Assembly (NCBI GenBank): GCA_041228335.1
Contig: CP166130.1
Span: forward strand, 1,326,638 to 1,390,637
From: Alphaproteobacteria bacterium LSUCC0684
Lineage (GTDB): Bacteria; Pseudomonadota; Alphaproteobacteria; Puniceispirillales; UBA1172
Direction: 5' to 3'
DNA length: 64,000 nt
Shown here: positions 27,036 to 36,063 of the stretch, one piece after another
Position numbering within the stretch: position 1 is the stretch's first letter
Layout of the letters: each line of letters opens with the position of its first letter
The notes under the pieces: model-generated
Databases searched by the model: none
Told to the model about the DNA's origin: nothing
The model's input: the letters and a program-made list of their open reading frames with translations, nothing else
Made by a program: the position numbers and the translations under genes

Positions 27036-28178
27036 TTATTCAAGATGCGCATGGCGGGTGAAGATTTCAATCACATCCGGCCCGGAACACCTAAGTTTCT
27101 GCCTTGAAAAAATACAGCCTTCCTCGAGTGTTTCGAGCCCCATCCCGGCAAGAGACGGCAGCCCGTCCGCCCCGATCAGGCCAGCACTCCTGGTCCAGAT
27201 CAACTGATCGACCAGCCCTGCCTTCAGCAGCGATGCGATCAATCTTCCTCCCGCCTCCACCAGAACCGAGGTTACACCGCGATCAGCAAGGAGATGAAGG
27301 GCAGCTTTTACATCCACGCCGCCGGTGGCCGCCCCGGCAACTTGCGTGCATTCAATCCCGCCAGCAAGAGGGGTTTTGTCAGCCTCCAGCCCCTGATCTT
27401 CCCGGCAGATCAGCAAGGCCGGCGCCACATCCGTTGAAGCAATGATGGCGTCAAGCCCTTCCAGCCGGGGGGTTGAAGAGAGAATAACCCGCAAAGGCTG
27501 GGGGCCTTTATATCCGGGCAGACGGCAGGTCAGCGACGGGGTGTCGGCACGGACGGTTCCGGCACCGGTCAGTATCGCATCATGGCGCGACCGCAGAAGA
27601 TGAACATAGCGCCGCGTTTCCGGCGAGGTGATCCATTTTGAGTGGCCATTGGAAAGAGCAATCCGGCCATCAAGGCTGGAGGCCATCTTGACCGTCACCG
27701 AGGGGCGGCCTTCACGGCGGGTGAGCATATAGCCACAGAGAAGAGATGAAATATCCCCGGCCATCAGCGCAAACGAGGCATCAACCCCCGCAGCCTCAAG
27801 CTTTTCCATCCCCTGACCTGAAACCCTGGGGTCGGGATCCTTCACCCCGACGACAACACGCGCAATCCCTGCTTTTATCAGCGCATCGGCGCAAGGCGGT
27901 GTCCGGCCGTGATGGGCGCAAGGCTCAAGGGTGACATAAGCGGTGGCGCCTTTCGCCATATCCCCGGCTTCGGCAAGGGCCATGGTCTCCGCATGAGGGC
28001 GGCCCCCATCCTGAGTCCAGCCGCGCCCCATCAGCCTGTTATCCCTGACGATCACGCATCCCACCGCAGGATTGGGGCAGGCCCGCCCTTCCGCCCGCAT
28101 GGCAAGGGCGAGCGCCGCACGCATCCAGCGCCGGTCAGAAACGGGACTGACGGATGATGATCTGGTCTTTCCGGGCAA
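27036..28178 (-). CDS. ribD: Bifunctional pyrimidine deaminase/reductase RibD
   Basis: The 380-residue enzyme performs the second and third steps of riboflavin synthesis. The N-terminal deaminase has HAETMAL and the zinc motif PCAHHGRTPPC; the C-terminal reductase starts near residue 150 (RPSVTVKMASSLDGRIAL) and includes the VEAGGRLIASLL motif. The start is most likely TTG at 28178, because an AGGAGG lies six bases upstream; ATG at 28103 would cut the N-terminus and a TTG at 28205 lacks such a site. It follows nrdR closely. Confidence 0.92.
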   Translation of the reverse strand: MPGKTRSSSVSPVSDRRWMRAALALAMRAEGRACPNPAVGCVIVRDNRLMGRGWTQDGGRPHAETMALAEAGDMAKGATAYVTLEPCAHHGRTPPCADALIKAGIARVVVGVKDPDPRVSGQGMEKLEAAGVDASFALMAGDISSLLCGYMLTRREGRPSVTVKMASSLDGRIALSNGHSKWITSPETRRYVHLLRSRHDAILTGAGTVRADTPSLTCRLPGYKGPQPLRVILSSTPRLEGLDAIIASTDVAPALLICREDQGLEADKTPLAGGIECTQVAGAATGGVDVKAALHLLADRGVTSVLVEAGGRLIASLLKAGLVDQLIWTRSAGLIGADGLPSLAGMGLETLEEGCIFSRQKLRCSGPDVIEIFTRHAHLE

Positions 28179-28207
28179 CCTGCCCTCCTCTTGAGGGCAT
28201 ACCAATA

Positions 28208-28660
28208 TCAGTCGCCCAGTTCCTTCTCAACAAATTCGCCGAAGTCTCTTGCTTCGGCAAAATTCCGGTATACCGAGGCGTAGCGGATATACGCCACCTT
28301 GTCGAGCCTGGCGAGTACTTCCATCACCAGCCGGCCGATCGTCTCCGTCGTGGCTTCGACTTCGCCGCGCTGTTCGAGGGTGCGGATGAGATCATTGATG
28401 GCACGCGAGACATTCTCCGGATCAACATCACGTTTGCGCAAGGCGATATTGAGCGAACGTTCCAGTTTATCGCGATCAAACGGCGATTTTTTGCCATTGC
28501 GTTTGACAACGATCAGCTCCCGCAGCTGAACCCGCTCAAAGGTGGTGAAACGTGCATCGCACGCGCTGCAAAGACGGCGACGTCGTATGGCCGCGCCATC
28601 CTCGCAAGGTCTTGAATCTTTAACCTGGGTGTCGTTGCTTCCGCAAAAGGGGCAGTCCAT
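28208..28660 (-). CDS. nrdR: Transcriptional repressor NrdR
   Basis: The 150-residue repressor controls ribonucleotide reductase genes through dATP/ATP sensing. The zinc ribbon CPFCGS...[12 protein letters not shown] (residues 3-43) and an ATP-cone domain ([21 protein letters not shown]) are present. It is located between glyA and ribD, a common alphaproteobacterial linkage. No NrdR box was searched for. Confidence 0.96.
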   Translation of the reverse strand: MDCPFCGSNDTQVKDSRPCEDGAAIRRRRLCSACDARFTTFERVQLRELIVVKRNGKKSPFDRDKLERSLNIALRKRDVDPENVSRAINDLIRTLEQRGEVEATTETIGRLVMEVLARLDKVAYIRYASVYRNFAEARDFGEFVEKELGD

Positions 28661-28705
28661 CAGGCTGTCTCCACGCCGTTAAATCTGCCCCTTTTTACAC
28701 TAAAT

Positions 28706-29980
28706 CTAGTAGATTGGGAAGGATTGACACAATTTATGTACTTTTTCCGCCACCGCCTTTTCAACCGGGCTGTTGTCGTTGCGGTTGGAAGCCAGACCAT
28801 CCAGCACCTCACCGATCAGCAGGCCGACCTGGCGGAACTCTGCTGTACCAAAGCCGCGGGTTGTCGCCGCCGGCGTGCCAAGACGTATCCCCGATGTCAC
28901 CATCGGTTTTTCCGGATCAAACGGCACCCCGTTCTTGTTGCAGGTGATATCGGCACGTTCAAGGGAGACTTCAGAGATATTCCCGGTCAACCCCTTCGGC
29001 CGCAGGTCCACCAGCACGATATGATTGTCCGTGCCGCCGGAGACAATATCGAAACCGCATTCAACAAGTGTTTCCGCCAGCACCTTGGCGTTGGTGACCA
29101 CATTGTCGATATAGGTTTTGAATTCAGGCTTCAGCGCTTCGCCGAGGCCAGCGGCCTTGCCGGCGATCGCGTGCATCAACGGACCACCCTGAAGACCCGG
29201 GAACATCCCCGCATTGATCTTCTTGCCGATCTCTTCATCGTTGCTCATGATCATGCCGCCACGCCCGCAGCGCAGGGTTTTATGCGTCGTTGTCGTCACC
29301 ACATGGGCATGATCGATCGGGCTGGGATGCGCGCCGACCGCAACAAGACCCGAAATATGGGCCATATCAACCAAGAGATACGCCCCGCAACGATCAGCAA
29401 TCTCCCGGAATTTTGCAAAATCAAGCACCCGCGGATAGGCTGAACCACCGGCAATGATCATCTTGGGCTTATGTTCATCGGCCAGCCGCTGAACTTCTTC
29501 AAAGTCAATGCGGGCATCGTCACGCCGGACCCCGTACTGAACCGCGTTAAACCACTTGCCGGAAAGGTTTGGCGCAGCGCCATGGGTGAGGTGACCGCCG
29601 GCCGCAAGAGACATGCCGAGAATCGTATCCCCCGGCTTCAAGAGCGACAGGAACACCCCCTGATTGGCCTGGGCACCTGAATGCGGCTGAACATTGACCC
29701 AGGCGCAGTTAAAAAGTTTTTTGGCGCGATCAATCGCCAGCTGTTCGGCAATATCGACAAACTCACAGCCGCCGTAATAGCGCCGCCCGGGGTAACCTTC
29801 GGCGTATTTGTTGGTGAAGACGGAGCCTTGCGCTTCAAGGACAGCCCTGGAGACAATGTTTTCCGATGCGATCAGTTCAATCCCGTCACGCTGACGTGTC
29901 AGTTCCTTATCAAGGGCCGAGTAAAGTTCGGCATCACTATCCATGAGATGCGTTGAGAAAAAGGATTTCATTTCGTTCAT
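28706..29980 (-). CDS. glyA: Serine hydroxymethyltransferase
   Basis: This 424-residue PLP enzyme interconverts serine and glycine with tetrahydrofolate. The PLP-lysine lies in [16 protein letters not shown]; the opening [30 protein letters not shown] and the terminal [14 protein letters not shown] are intact. The variant CGRGG after the lysine differs from the more common GPRGG. It may take glycine and methylene-THF from sarcosine oxidation, though the two loci are 11 kb apart. Confidence 0.96.
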   Translation of the reverse strand: MNEMKSFFSTHLMDSDAELYSALDKELTRQRDGIELIASENIVSRAVLEAQGSVFTNKYAEGYPGRRYYGGCEFVDIAEQLAIDRAKKLFNCAWVNVQPHSGAQANQGVFLSLLKPGDTILGMSLAAGGHLTHGAAPNLSGKWFNAVQYGVRRDDARIDFEEVQRLADEHKPKMIIAGGSAYPRVLDFAKFREIADRCGAYLLVDMAHISGLVAVGAHPSPIDHAHVVTTTTHKTLRCGRGGMIMSNDEEIGKKINAGMFPGLQGGPLMHAIAGKAAGLGEALKPEFKTYIDNVVTNAKVLAETLVECGFDIVSGGTDNHIVLVDLRPKGLTGNISEVSLERADITCNKNGVPFDPEKPMVTSGIRLGTPAATTRGFGTAEFRQVGLLIGEVLDGLASNRNDNSPVEKAVAEKVHKLCQSFPIY

Positions 29981-30017
29981 CTGTCTTGACCTTTCCTTGG
30001 AGAAGTGAAGAAGCCGA

Positions 30018-30461
30018 TCACGGCTTCAATTGGCTCAGCTTGTTCACGCGGGCTTCGTGCCTGCCACCTTCAAAACCGGTTTCAAGAAAGGCATGAACAA
30101 TATCTGTTGCGGTTGTGATGCCGATCACGCGTTCCCCCAGCGCGATCACGTTGGCATCATTATGTTGCCGTGCCAGTTTGGCTGTCGTTATATCATGGCA
30201 GAGTGCAGCTCGAATCCATGGGAAGCGATTCGCCGCAATGGAAATCCCTATTCCGCTCCCGCATACAAGAATACCTTTTGCATCAGAAACAGGCTTCATG
30301 GCCTCAGCAAGTCTCGCGCCATAATCCGGATAATCCACGCGGTCGCTCGATTCCGGGCCGAGATCATGGACAATATGACCAGATTCACGCAGAAAATCCG
30401 CAAGATGAGTCCTCAGCCCATACCCGGCATGATCTGACGCCATATAGATTTCAACTGTCAT
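30018..30461 (-). CDS. rpiB: Ribose-5-phosphate isomerase B
   Basis: The 147-residue enzyme isomerises ribose 5-phosphate and ribulose 5-phosphate, the latter being a riboflavin precursor. [14 protein letters not shown], the active-site Cys in [15 protein letters not shown], and the [15 protein letters not shown] block are diagnostic. It is the first gene of the rpiB-glyA-nrdR-rib-nusB operon, and pathway logic fits because RibB uses ribulose 5-phosphate. Confidence 0.94.
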   Translation of the reverse strand: MTVEIYMASDHAGYGLRTHLADFLRESGHIVHDLGPESSDRVDYPDYGARLAEAMKPVSDAKGILVCGSGIGISIAANRFPWIRAALCHDITTAKLARQHNDANVIALGERVIGITTATDIVHAFLETGFEGGRHEARVNKLSQLKP

Positions 30462-30514
30462 ATTCGGTCCATAAAAAGTTCAGGATGCGCTGGATCGTAG
30501 TTTTATATCAAGAT

Positions 30515-30543
30515 GTTATAGTCTTCAACCTGATCTATCTCAA
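30515..30543 (-). promoter_or_regulatory. Sigma70-like promoter for the rpiB-glyA-nrdR-rib-nusB operon
   Basis: On the minus strand TTGAGA (30538-30543) and TATAAC (30515-30520) are exactly 17 bases apart, about 55 bases before the rpiB start. The surrounding 286-base gap (30462-30747) is AT-rich and holds no ORF with coding signs; a weak A/T stem with loop lies near 30598-30621. No FMN-riboswitch-like structure was seen in this leader. Confidence 0.6.
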
Positions 30544-30687
30544 CACTCCATATTGCCGCATGTTTTAAATTTTATCTGCAAAAGGAAATTTTCTTTCAAA
30601 AACTTCCCTCAAAAAGTTTTTTTTGGTGACAACGCCCATAAAGTGTCATAGGTTTTTATTAAACCGAGGTTGGGGAGGACAATTTCG

Positions 30688-30709
30688 GTACAATTAAAAA
30701 AAATTGTAC
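30688..30709. repeat. Perfect AT-rich inverted repeat
   Basis: GTACAATT (30688-30695) and AATTGTAC (30702-30709) are perfect inverted arms separated by A6. It lies directly downstream (minus strand) of the DUF1467 terminator stem and could serve as its U-tract, or be a dimeric protein-binding site. Confidence 0.7.
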
Positions 30710-30738
30710 AAAATGGCGGGGTTTTGCCCCGTCATTTT
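30696..30738 (-). terminator. Rho-independent terminator after the nuo-birA-coaX-rnj-mce-DUF1467 run
   Basis: On the minus strand a 12-bp stem with one mismatch (30727-30738 with 30710-30721) closes a five-base loop, followed shortly by T8 (30696-30703). It lies about ten bases after the DUF1467 stop. Confidence 0.75.
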
Positions 30739-30747
30739 CTTTTGGCT

Positions 30748-30993
30748 CTAATTGTTCACCATATCCCGGAACGAAAATATCCCGCTTGCAATCACCGCAT
30801 CCACCCCGAACCAGAGAAGTAACGCCAGAATGCTGGTAATTGCCGCCTTGATCCACAGTCCAGGCCTGGCGGGGGCACCGGAGGCGTGTCCTTTTTCAAC
30901 CTCATCCGGTTGTCTCACCCCGAATGGCAAGGTCATGAAGAAGACCCACCACCAGAGCAGGATATACACAACTATTCCCGAAACCGTATCCAT
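30748..30993 (-). CDS. DUF1467 small membrane protein
   Basis: This 81-residue protein has two transmembrane helices (about 5-24 and 50-70) with the family pattern YILLWWWVFFMTLPFGVR. DUF1467 has no known function but in alphaproteobacteria follows the methylmalonyl-CoA epimerase gene, as here. Its start overlaps the epimerase stop by one base (TAATG). Confidence 0.85.
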   Translation of the reverse strand: MDTVSGIVVYILLWWWVFFMTLPFGVRQPDEVEKGHASGAPARPGLWIKAAITSILALLLWFGVDAVIASGIFSFRDMVNN

Positions 30994-31397
30994 TACGCCT
31001 GTTCCAGTTCAATCAGGGTACCGTTGAAATCCTTGGGGTGAAGAAACAGTACCGGCTTGCCATGGGCGCCAATCGCGGGCTCCCCCGAACCAAGGACCCG
31101 CGCCCCTTGAGAGATCAGCCGGTCACGGGCGGCAAGGATATCATCCACCTCAAAGCACAGATGATGCATGCCGCCATCGGCATTGCGTTCAAGATATCGG
31201 GCGATGGGGCTGTCATCACCGATGGGCTCAAGCAGTTCGATCTTGCTGTTTCCTGTATCGACAAAGACAACGGTCACGCCATGTTCGGGCAACGCCTGGG
31301 GAAGAGATACCTTTGCTCCCAAGGCCTCTTTCCAATGCGTTGCCGCCGCTTCAAGATCCGGAACGACCAGCGCGATATGGTTAAGTCTTCCTATCAT
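30993..31397 (-). CDS. mce: Methylmalonyl-CoA epimerase
   Basis: The 134-residue enzyme of the vicinal-oxygen-chelate fold interconverts the two methylmalonyl-CoA epimers in propionyl-CoA breakdown. The pattern LNHIALVVPDLEAA, then GGMHHLCFEVDD, KPVLFLHPKDFNGTLIELEQ gives metal His and Glu ligands. The ATG lies directly after the RNase J stop. Mutase genes are not in the window. Confidence 0.92.
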   Translation of the reverse strand: MIGRLNHIALVVPDLEAAATHWKEALGAKVSLPQALPEHGVTVVFVDTGNSKIELLEPIGDDSPIARYLERNADGGMHHLCFEVDDILAARDRLISQGARVLGSGEPAIGAHGKPVLFLHPKDFNGTLIELEQA

Positions 31398-33092
31398 TCA
31401 TTCCCCCGTCAGAACGCCTGGCGCATCCACGCGCATCACATGAACCTGGACGGCGGGGCGACGTTGAAACATCGTTTTGGCGAGACCGCGCAAGGCTTGC
31501 GAAACACGGTCTGTTACCACGTCATCATCAAGGCGGTCCCTGTTGCTCATGGCCAGCAATGCATCTTCGACACGAAGCGATCCTTCGGCGATATAATCAT
31601 CGGCGCGAAACCCGTCGTTAAGCCCGTTCTGGGTGATGCTGGGTGCGAGGCACAACTCGCCTGTCAGGCTCAACACGATCGACGCCGAGACATTTCCGTT
31701 CCACAACATCCGGCGGCGGTCACGCAAGGTCGAACTGTCCAGCCCGATGACTTCGCCGGCTTCATAGGTCAGAAGCCCTGTATCAGCCTTGCTGATCACC
31801 CGGCTCTGGTCGCCGTCAAGCGCGATGACATCACCATTATCGGGAATGATCGTCTTGCCAACCTGGCAAGACTGCGCCAGCGCCGCATGGGCGTTGAGAT
31901 GGCGCGCGGTCCCGTGCACCGGGATCGCAACCCGAGGCCTTATCATCTGGTACATCTCCGCCATGTCTTCGCGTCCCGGGTGGCCGGAAACATGGATCGG
32001 TGCATCATCTGCCGTGATCACCTGCACCCCGCGGCGGATCAGATTATCCTGAACGCGTGAAATAGCAGGCTCATTGCCTGGTATCTCACGGGAAGAAAAA
32101 AGCACCGTATCACCCTTTTCAAGACGAACCATGTGATGGCTGCCCGATGCAATCCGGGAAAGTGCCGATCTCGGCTCACCCTGCGAGCCGGTGCAGATCA
32201 TCAGCAGGTTTTCCTTGGGGATGAGATCAAAATCATCTTCGGGGACAAAATCAGGCCAGTCAGAAAGGTAGCCGCAGGATCTGGCAGCTTCCGAAATCCG
32301 GTGCAGGGCCCGCCCCACCAGCATCGGGCTGCGTCCGGTTTCACGCGCGGCACGCACGAGCGAATCGACCCTGGCCACGTTGGACGCAAAGCAGGTGACC
32401 GCCACCCGCCCCTTTAGCCCGCTGATGGTTTCAAGAAGCCCCTCTCTTGCATCAGCTTCGCTGCCGGTTCTGCCTTCCACCATGGCGTTGGTACTGTCGC
32501 CGATAAGGATATCAACGCCGCTGTCGCCAAGTTTCTTCAACGCATCCTTGTCCGAGGTCGGGCCCAGTAATGGATCATTATCGAATTTCCAGTCACCGGT
32601 ATGAAAAATGGTCTTGCCCCCGGCGCGGAGAACAAGCCCCGCCGGATCAGGTATGGAATGGGTGAGAGATATCATCTCAACATCAAAGCTTCCCACAGGA
32701 ACCGGTGTGTTGAACGGCAGGGAAATGAGCTTGACCCGGGCGTCCGGCAATCTTTCACTGAGCTTGCCGCGAACAAGCGCAAGGGTGAACGGCGTGCCAT
32801 AGATGGGGCATTTCAGCCGCTCCCAGAGATAGGGAATTGCGCCAAGATGATCTTCATGCCCATGGGTGATGACGAGGCCGGCGAGTTTGTCGCGCCGTGC
32901 CTCGATAAAGGAGAGGTCCGGCAGCACCACATCAATCCCCGGCATGGTATCATCGGGAAAACTGATCCCTAGATCAACCATCAGCCACTGATCGTCGTAG
33001 TGAAAGAGATTGGCGTTCATGCCGATCTCACCAGAGCCACCTAATGGCACAAACAATAGATCATCATGCTGCCACGGCTGAGTCGCTGTCAT
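31398..33092 (-). CDS. rnj: Ribonuclease J
   Basis: The 564-residue enzyme is a beta-CASP metallo-beta-lactamase ribonuclease with 5'-exo and endonuclease activity on RNA. The metal motif THGHEDHLGAIPYLW has His77, His79, Asp81 and His82; further ligands are in FHTGDWK and the late ISVSGH-like IHVSGHPGREDM. It lies between coaX and mce, with its start overlapping the coaX stop by four bases. This location after nuo and coaX is typical of alphaproteobacteria. Confidence 0.94.
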   Translation of the reverse strand: MTATQPWQHDDLLFVPLGGSGEIGMNANLFHYDDQWLMVDLGISFPDDTMPGIDVVLPDLSFIEARRDKLAGLVITHGHEDHLGAIPYLWERLKCPIYGTPFTLALVRGKLSERLPDARVKLISLPFNTPVPVGSFDVEMISLTHSIPDPAGLVLRAGGKTIFHTGDWKFDNDPLLGPTSDKDALKKLGDSGVDILIGDSTNAMVEGRTGSEADAREGLLETISGLKGRVAVTCFASNVARVDSLVRAARETGRSPMLVGRALHRISEAARSCGYLSDWPDFVPEDDFDLIPKENLLMICTGSQGEPRSALSRIASGSHHMVRLEKGDTVLFSSREIPGNEPAISRVQDNLIRRGVQVITADDAPIHVSGHPGREDMAEMYQMIRPRVAIPVHGTARHLNAHAALAQSCQVGKTIIPDNGDVIALDGDQSRVISKADTGLLTYEAGEVIGLDSSTLRDRRRMLWNGNVSASIVLSLTGELCLAPSITQNGLNDGFRADDYIAEGSLRVEDALLAMSNRDRLDDDVVTDRVSQALRGLAKTMFQRRPAVQVHVMRVDAPGVLTGE

Positions 33093-33871
33093 TCCTTTTC
33101 CCTGATGCTGCTATAGATCGCAACCATGCCATTGAGAGTAAGGTCCGGATCATGATGATCAACCCCCTCAATGGAAATACTGAATATATTAGCAAGCCCT
33201 CCCGTGGCAATCACGATCATCTCACCACCAAAGGCGGCCTTGAGCCGGGTTATCATGCCTTCAACAAGGCTGACATACCCAAAATAGAGCCCCGAATTCA
33301 TCGCATCGACCGTTGTGGTGCCGAGGGATGGCATTTCCGGTGTCCAGGTGGATGGATCGATGAGCGGCAGTCTTGCCGCGGCTTCATAAAGCGCATTAAT
33401 CGAAAGATTGACCCCCGGCGCGATTGCCCCGCCGATATAGGCGCCATCGGCATCGATGAGATCAAAGGTTGTCGCAGTCCCGAAATCTATCACCATCGCC
33501 GGCAGGCCATAGGCCCTTGCCCCGGCGGTATTGGCGATACGGTCAGCCCCGGCCTGCGCCGGATTGGGGATGCGGACCTTGACACCATGGTCCGGGTTAT
33601 CGGCACTGATCACAAAAGCCTCAAGACCAAGGTGATCCTTGGCAAGATGGCGGAATGCCGGCAGCAGTTGCGGCACCACACTTGATACAACCACCCCGCT
33701 TATGCGTTCAATCCCGAGGCCGGCACGCTGCAGATGATGCGACAGCCACACCGCCATATCATCGGAGGTCTGGCTTGGAACGGTGGTCATCCGCCAATGC
33801 TGAAGCTTGCGGTTTTCGTCGTAAATACCAAAGACCGTATTGGTGTTTCCGCAATCAATGACAAGAAGCAT
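33089..33871 (-). CDS. coaX: Type III pantothenate kinase
   Basis: The 260-residue enzyme phosphorylates pantothenate, the first step of CoA synthesis. The ASKHA-fold motifs are clear: phosphate loop LLVIDCGNTNTVFGIYD, the substrate Asp region NPAQAGADRIANTAGA and MVIDFGTATTFDLID. The gene starts inside birA (17-base overlap) with AGAGGA upstream. Confidence 0.95.
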   Translation of the reverse strand: MLLVIDCGNTNTVFGIYDENRKLQHWRMTTVPSQTSDDMAVWLSHHLQRAGLGIERISGVVVSSVVPQLLPAFRHLAKDHLGLEAFVISADNPDHGVKVRIPNPAQAGADRIANTAGARAYGLPAMVIDFGTATTFDLIDADGAYIGGAIAPGVNLSINALYEAAARLPLIDPSTWTPEMPSLGTTTVDAMNSGLYFGYVSLVEGMITRLKAAFGGEMIVIATGGLANIFSISIEGVDHHDPDLTLNGMVAIYSSIREKE

Positions 33872-34613
33872 GCTGATCCTCTTCCAGCCGGGCGCTGATC
33901 ACATCACCAGCCTGAATACGATGCGTTGTTCCATCTCCGGAGCAGAGCATCAACGCGCCGTCTTCTCCGAGAGACTCAAAAATACCGTGCAAAACCTTTC
34001 CCTGCCCCAGATCAACGGCCAGCATGGCCCCGATATGAGCCGCCGCGCGGGTCCAGTCACGCCGGTGCTGCTCAAACCCCTCACCTTCCCAGGTGTTATA
34101 GCGGCGGATGAGCGTTTGCTCAAACGTCTTCATCAGGATTTCAGGCGTGATCGGTTCCGTCGTTGAATTCCTGTTGAGCGAGCCCGGCGCCCAGCCAGAT
34201 GTTTCAATCGGCTCGGCATCAAGATTGACGCCGCATCCGACAATGATGGCATCGCCCTCACGTTCAAGAAGGATACCGGCACATTTCAGCCCGTCTACCA
34301 GCACATCATTGGGCCATTTCAAGGTAATCCCGGCATCCTTTTTCAGCGAGCGGATCGCATCAAGGAGCGCCAATCCAGTGACAAGCGATATCTCCGGCCA
34401 GCGCACCTCGGGTACGGCGGGATAGAGGATAATGGACACATAGAGATTGCCTTCGGGCGATTCCCAGTGGCGGCCATGACGCCCTCTCCCCTTTGTCTGG
34501 AGACCTGCACGAAACGCCGTTCCCGCAAGGCTGCCTTCCTTGACCGCCTGACGGGCAAGATCAGAGGTGCTGGTCACCTGATCGTGGTAGGAAATGACTA
34601 GTTCTTTCAGCAC
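33855..34613 (-). CDS. birA: Biotin--[acetyl-CoA-carboxylase] ligase
   Basis: The product attaches biotin to carboxylases. KGRGRHGRHWESPEGNLYVS (biotinyl-AMP loop) and LKWPNDVLVDGLKCAGILLE are diagnostic, and a C-terminal SH3-like part follows. No helix-turn-helix is present, so it lacks the repressor role of E. coli BirA. The probable start is a GTG at 34613, one base after the nuoN stop with CAGG upstream, giving 252 residues; longer frames run into nuoN. Confidence 0.92.
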   Translation of the reverse strand: MLKELVISYHDQVTSTSDLARQAVKEGSLAGTAFRAGLQTKGRGRHGRHWESPEGNLYVSIILYPAVPEVRWPEISLVTGLALLDAIRSLKKDAGITLKWPNDVLVDGLKCAGILLEREGDAIIVGCGVNLDAEPIETSGWAPGSLNRNSTTEPITPEILMKTFEQTLIRRYNTWEGEGFEQHRRDWTRAAAHIGAMLAVDLGQGKVLHGIFESLGEDGALMLCSGDGTTHRIQAGDVISARLEEDQHASCH

Positions 34614-34614
34614 A

Positions 34615-36063
34615 TCAACCTGCGATGAGGATGATATGCGGGACGGTCGCAATGACTGCCTCCCGCAACGGGCTCAGACCGAAAACGAACAGGGCCAGGA
34701 TCAGGGCTGACAGGCCCATGATGATCGTATTCGCTCTTCTCGCTGATGGATCAAGCACGATATCAACCTCATCGATATACATGACCTTGACGATCCGAAT
34801 GTAGTAAAACGCGCCGACAACCGACGACAGAACACCTATCACCGCAAGCGGGATCAGGCCAGCATTTACAGCGGCCATAAAGGTGAACCATTTGCCGAAA
34901 AATCCGCCAAGAGGCGGTATCCCTGCCATCGAAAACATGAAGACAAGAAGACAGGCCGCGTGCAGGGGATGCGAACGTGAATACCCCTTGAGATCGCTGA
35001 TCCGGTGGACGGCTTCACCTTCCCTTGTCAGGTTCAGGATGATGGCGAATACCCCGATCGATGAAATCACATAGATGAGCATATAGATCATCACCGCGCT
35101 CACCGCGCCGGTTGTCGCCGCCGACAATCCGACGAGGGCATAACCCATATGCGCAATCGACGAATAGGCCATCAGCCGTTTCAGATCGGTCTGCATGATC
35201 GCGGCCAGCGCCCCGACGACCATTGAAAGAACCGCGATGACTGCCACCACCTGCTGCCATACCCCGGGCACGGGCGCGAGCATCCCGTAAGTTATCCGCA
35301 GGAACAGGGCCATGGCCGCAACTTTGGGGACGATCGCAAAAAAGGCCGTGACAATGGTCGGGGAGCCTTCATACACGTCCGGTGTCCACATATGGAAGGG
35401 AGCCGCCGAGATCTTGAACGCCATCCCGGAAATGACGAAGATAATCCCGATCACCGCCCCCGATGAGACTGAACCGGAAAGCGACTGCGATATTTCCGCG
35501 TAATTCGTTGCCCCGGTGAAACCGTAGATGAGCGATATGCCGTAGAGCAGAAGCCCTGAAGACAGGGCGCCCAGCAGAAAATATTTCAGCCCCGCCTCAG
35601 ACGAGCGAAGCGAATCCCGCTGCATCGCCGCGATGACATAGAGCGGCAGGGACTGCAATTCAATGCCCATATAAAGAACCATCAAATCATTGGAAGATAT
35701 CAGCACCATCATGCCCAGCACCGACATGAGGACCAGCATCGTGAATTCGGGCTTGTTGATATTATCCGCTTTCAGGCTTGGCTTGGCGAGCAGCAACACG
35801 ATGCCCGCGCCGACCAGCACAATCATTTTCATGAAGACCGCAAAAGGTGTCGTGAGAAAAAGCCCGCCAAACGCCAATGAAGATTCCCGGCCATAGGACA
35901 GCACGAGGATACCTGTCGCAACAAGCGTCACCAGCCCGAGCCTGCGCATGATCTGGGAGACCCGGCCCTCATCTCCGCCGAATGCCGCGACCAGCACCAG
36001 AATTATGGCTATGAGAGCAAGAAATATTTCAGCAATCGCAGGAAAATACGTGATCATCGACAT
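34615..36063 (-). CDS. nuoN: NADH-quinone oxidoreductase subunit N
   Basis: This 482-residue antiporter-like membrane subunit is part of the proton-pumping arm of complex I. About fourteen helices are visible, with the conserved Glu in LYMGIELQSLPLYV and Lys in YFLLGALSSG and LKRLMAYSSIAHMGY regions. It is the last nuo gene and abuts birA; its start overlaps nuoM by one base. Confidence 0.96.
   Translation of the reverse strand: MSMITYFPAIAEIFLALIAIILVLVAAFGGDEGRVSQIMRRLGLVTLVATGILVLSYGRESSLAFGGLFLTTPFAVFMKMIVLVGAGIVLLLAKPSLKADNINKPEFTMLVLMSVLGMMVLISSNDLMVLYMGIELQSLPLYVIAAMQRDSLRSSEAGLKYFLLGALSSGLLLYGISLIYGFTGATNYAEISQSLSGSVSSGAVIGIIFVISGMAFKISAAPFHMWTPDVYEGSPTIVTAFFAIVPKVAAMALFLRITYGMLAPVPGVWQQVVAVIAVLSMVVGALAAIMQTDLKRLMAYSSIAHMGYALVGLSAATTGAVSAVMIYMLIYVISSIGVFAIILNLTREGEAVHRISDLKGYSRSHPLHAACLLVFMFSMAGIPPLGGFFGKWFTFMAAVNAGLIPLAVIGVLSSVVGAFYYIRIVKVMYIDEVDIVLDPSARRANTIIMGLSALILALFVFGLSPLREAVIATVPHIILIAG

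Noticed and set aside
31038-32060. Long plus-strand ORF (340 codons) opposite mce and RNase J
   Set aside because: It crosses two real genes on the other strand and has no recognisable domain; high-GC antisense frames often stay open.
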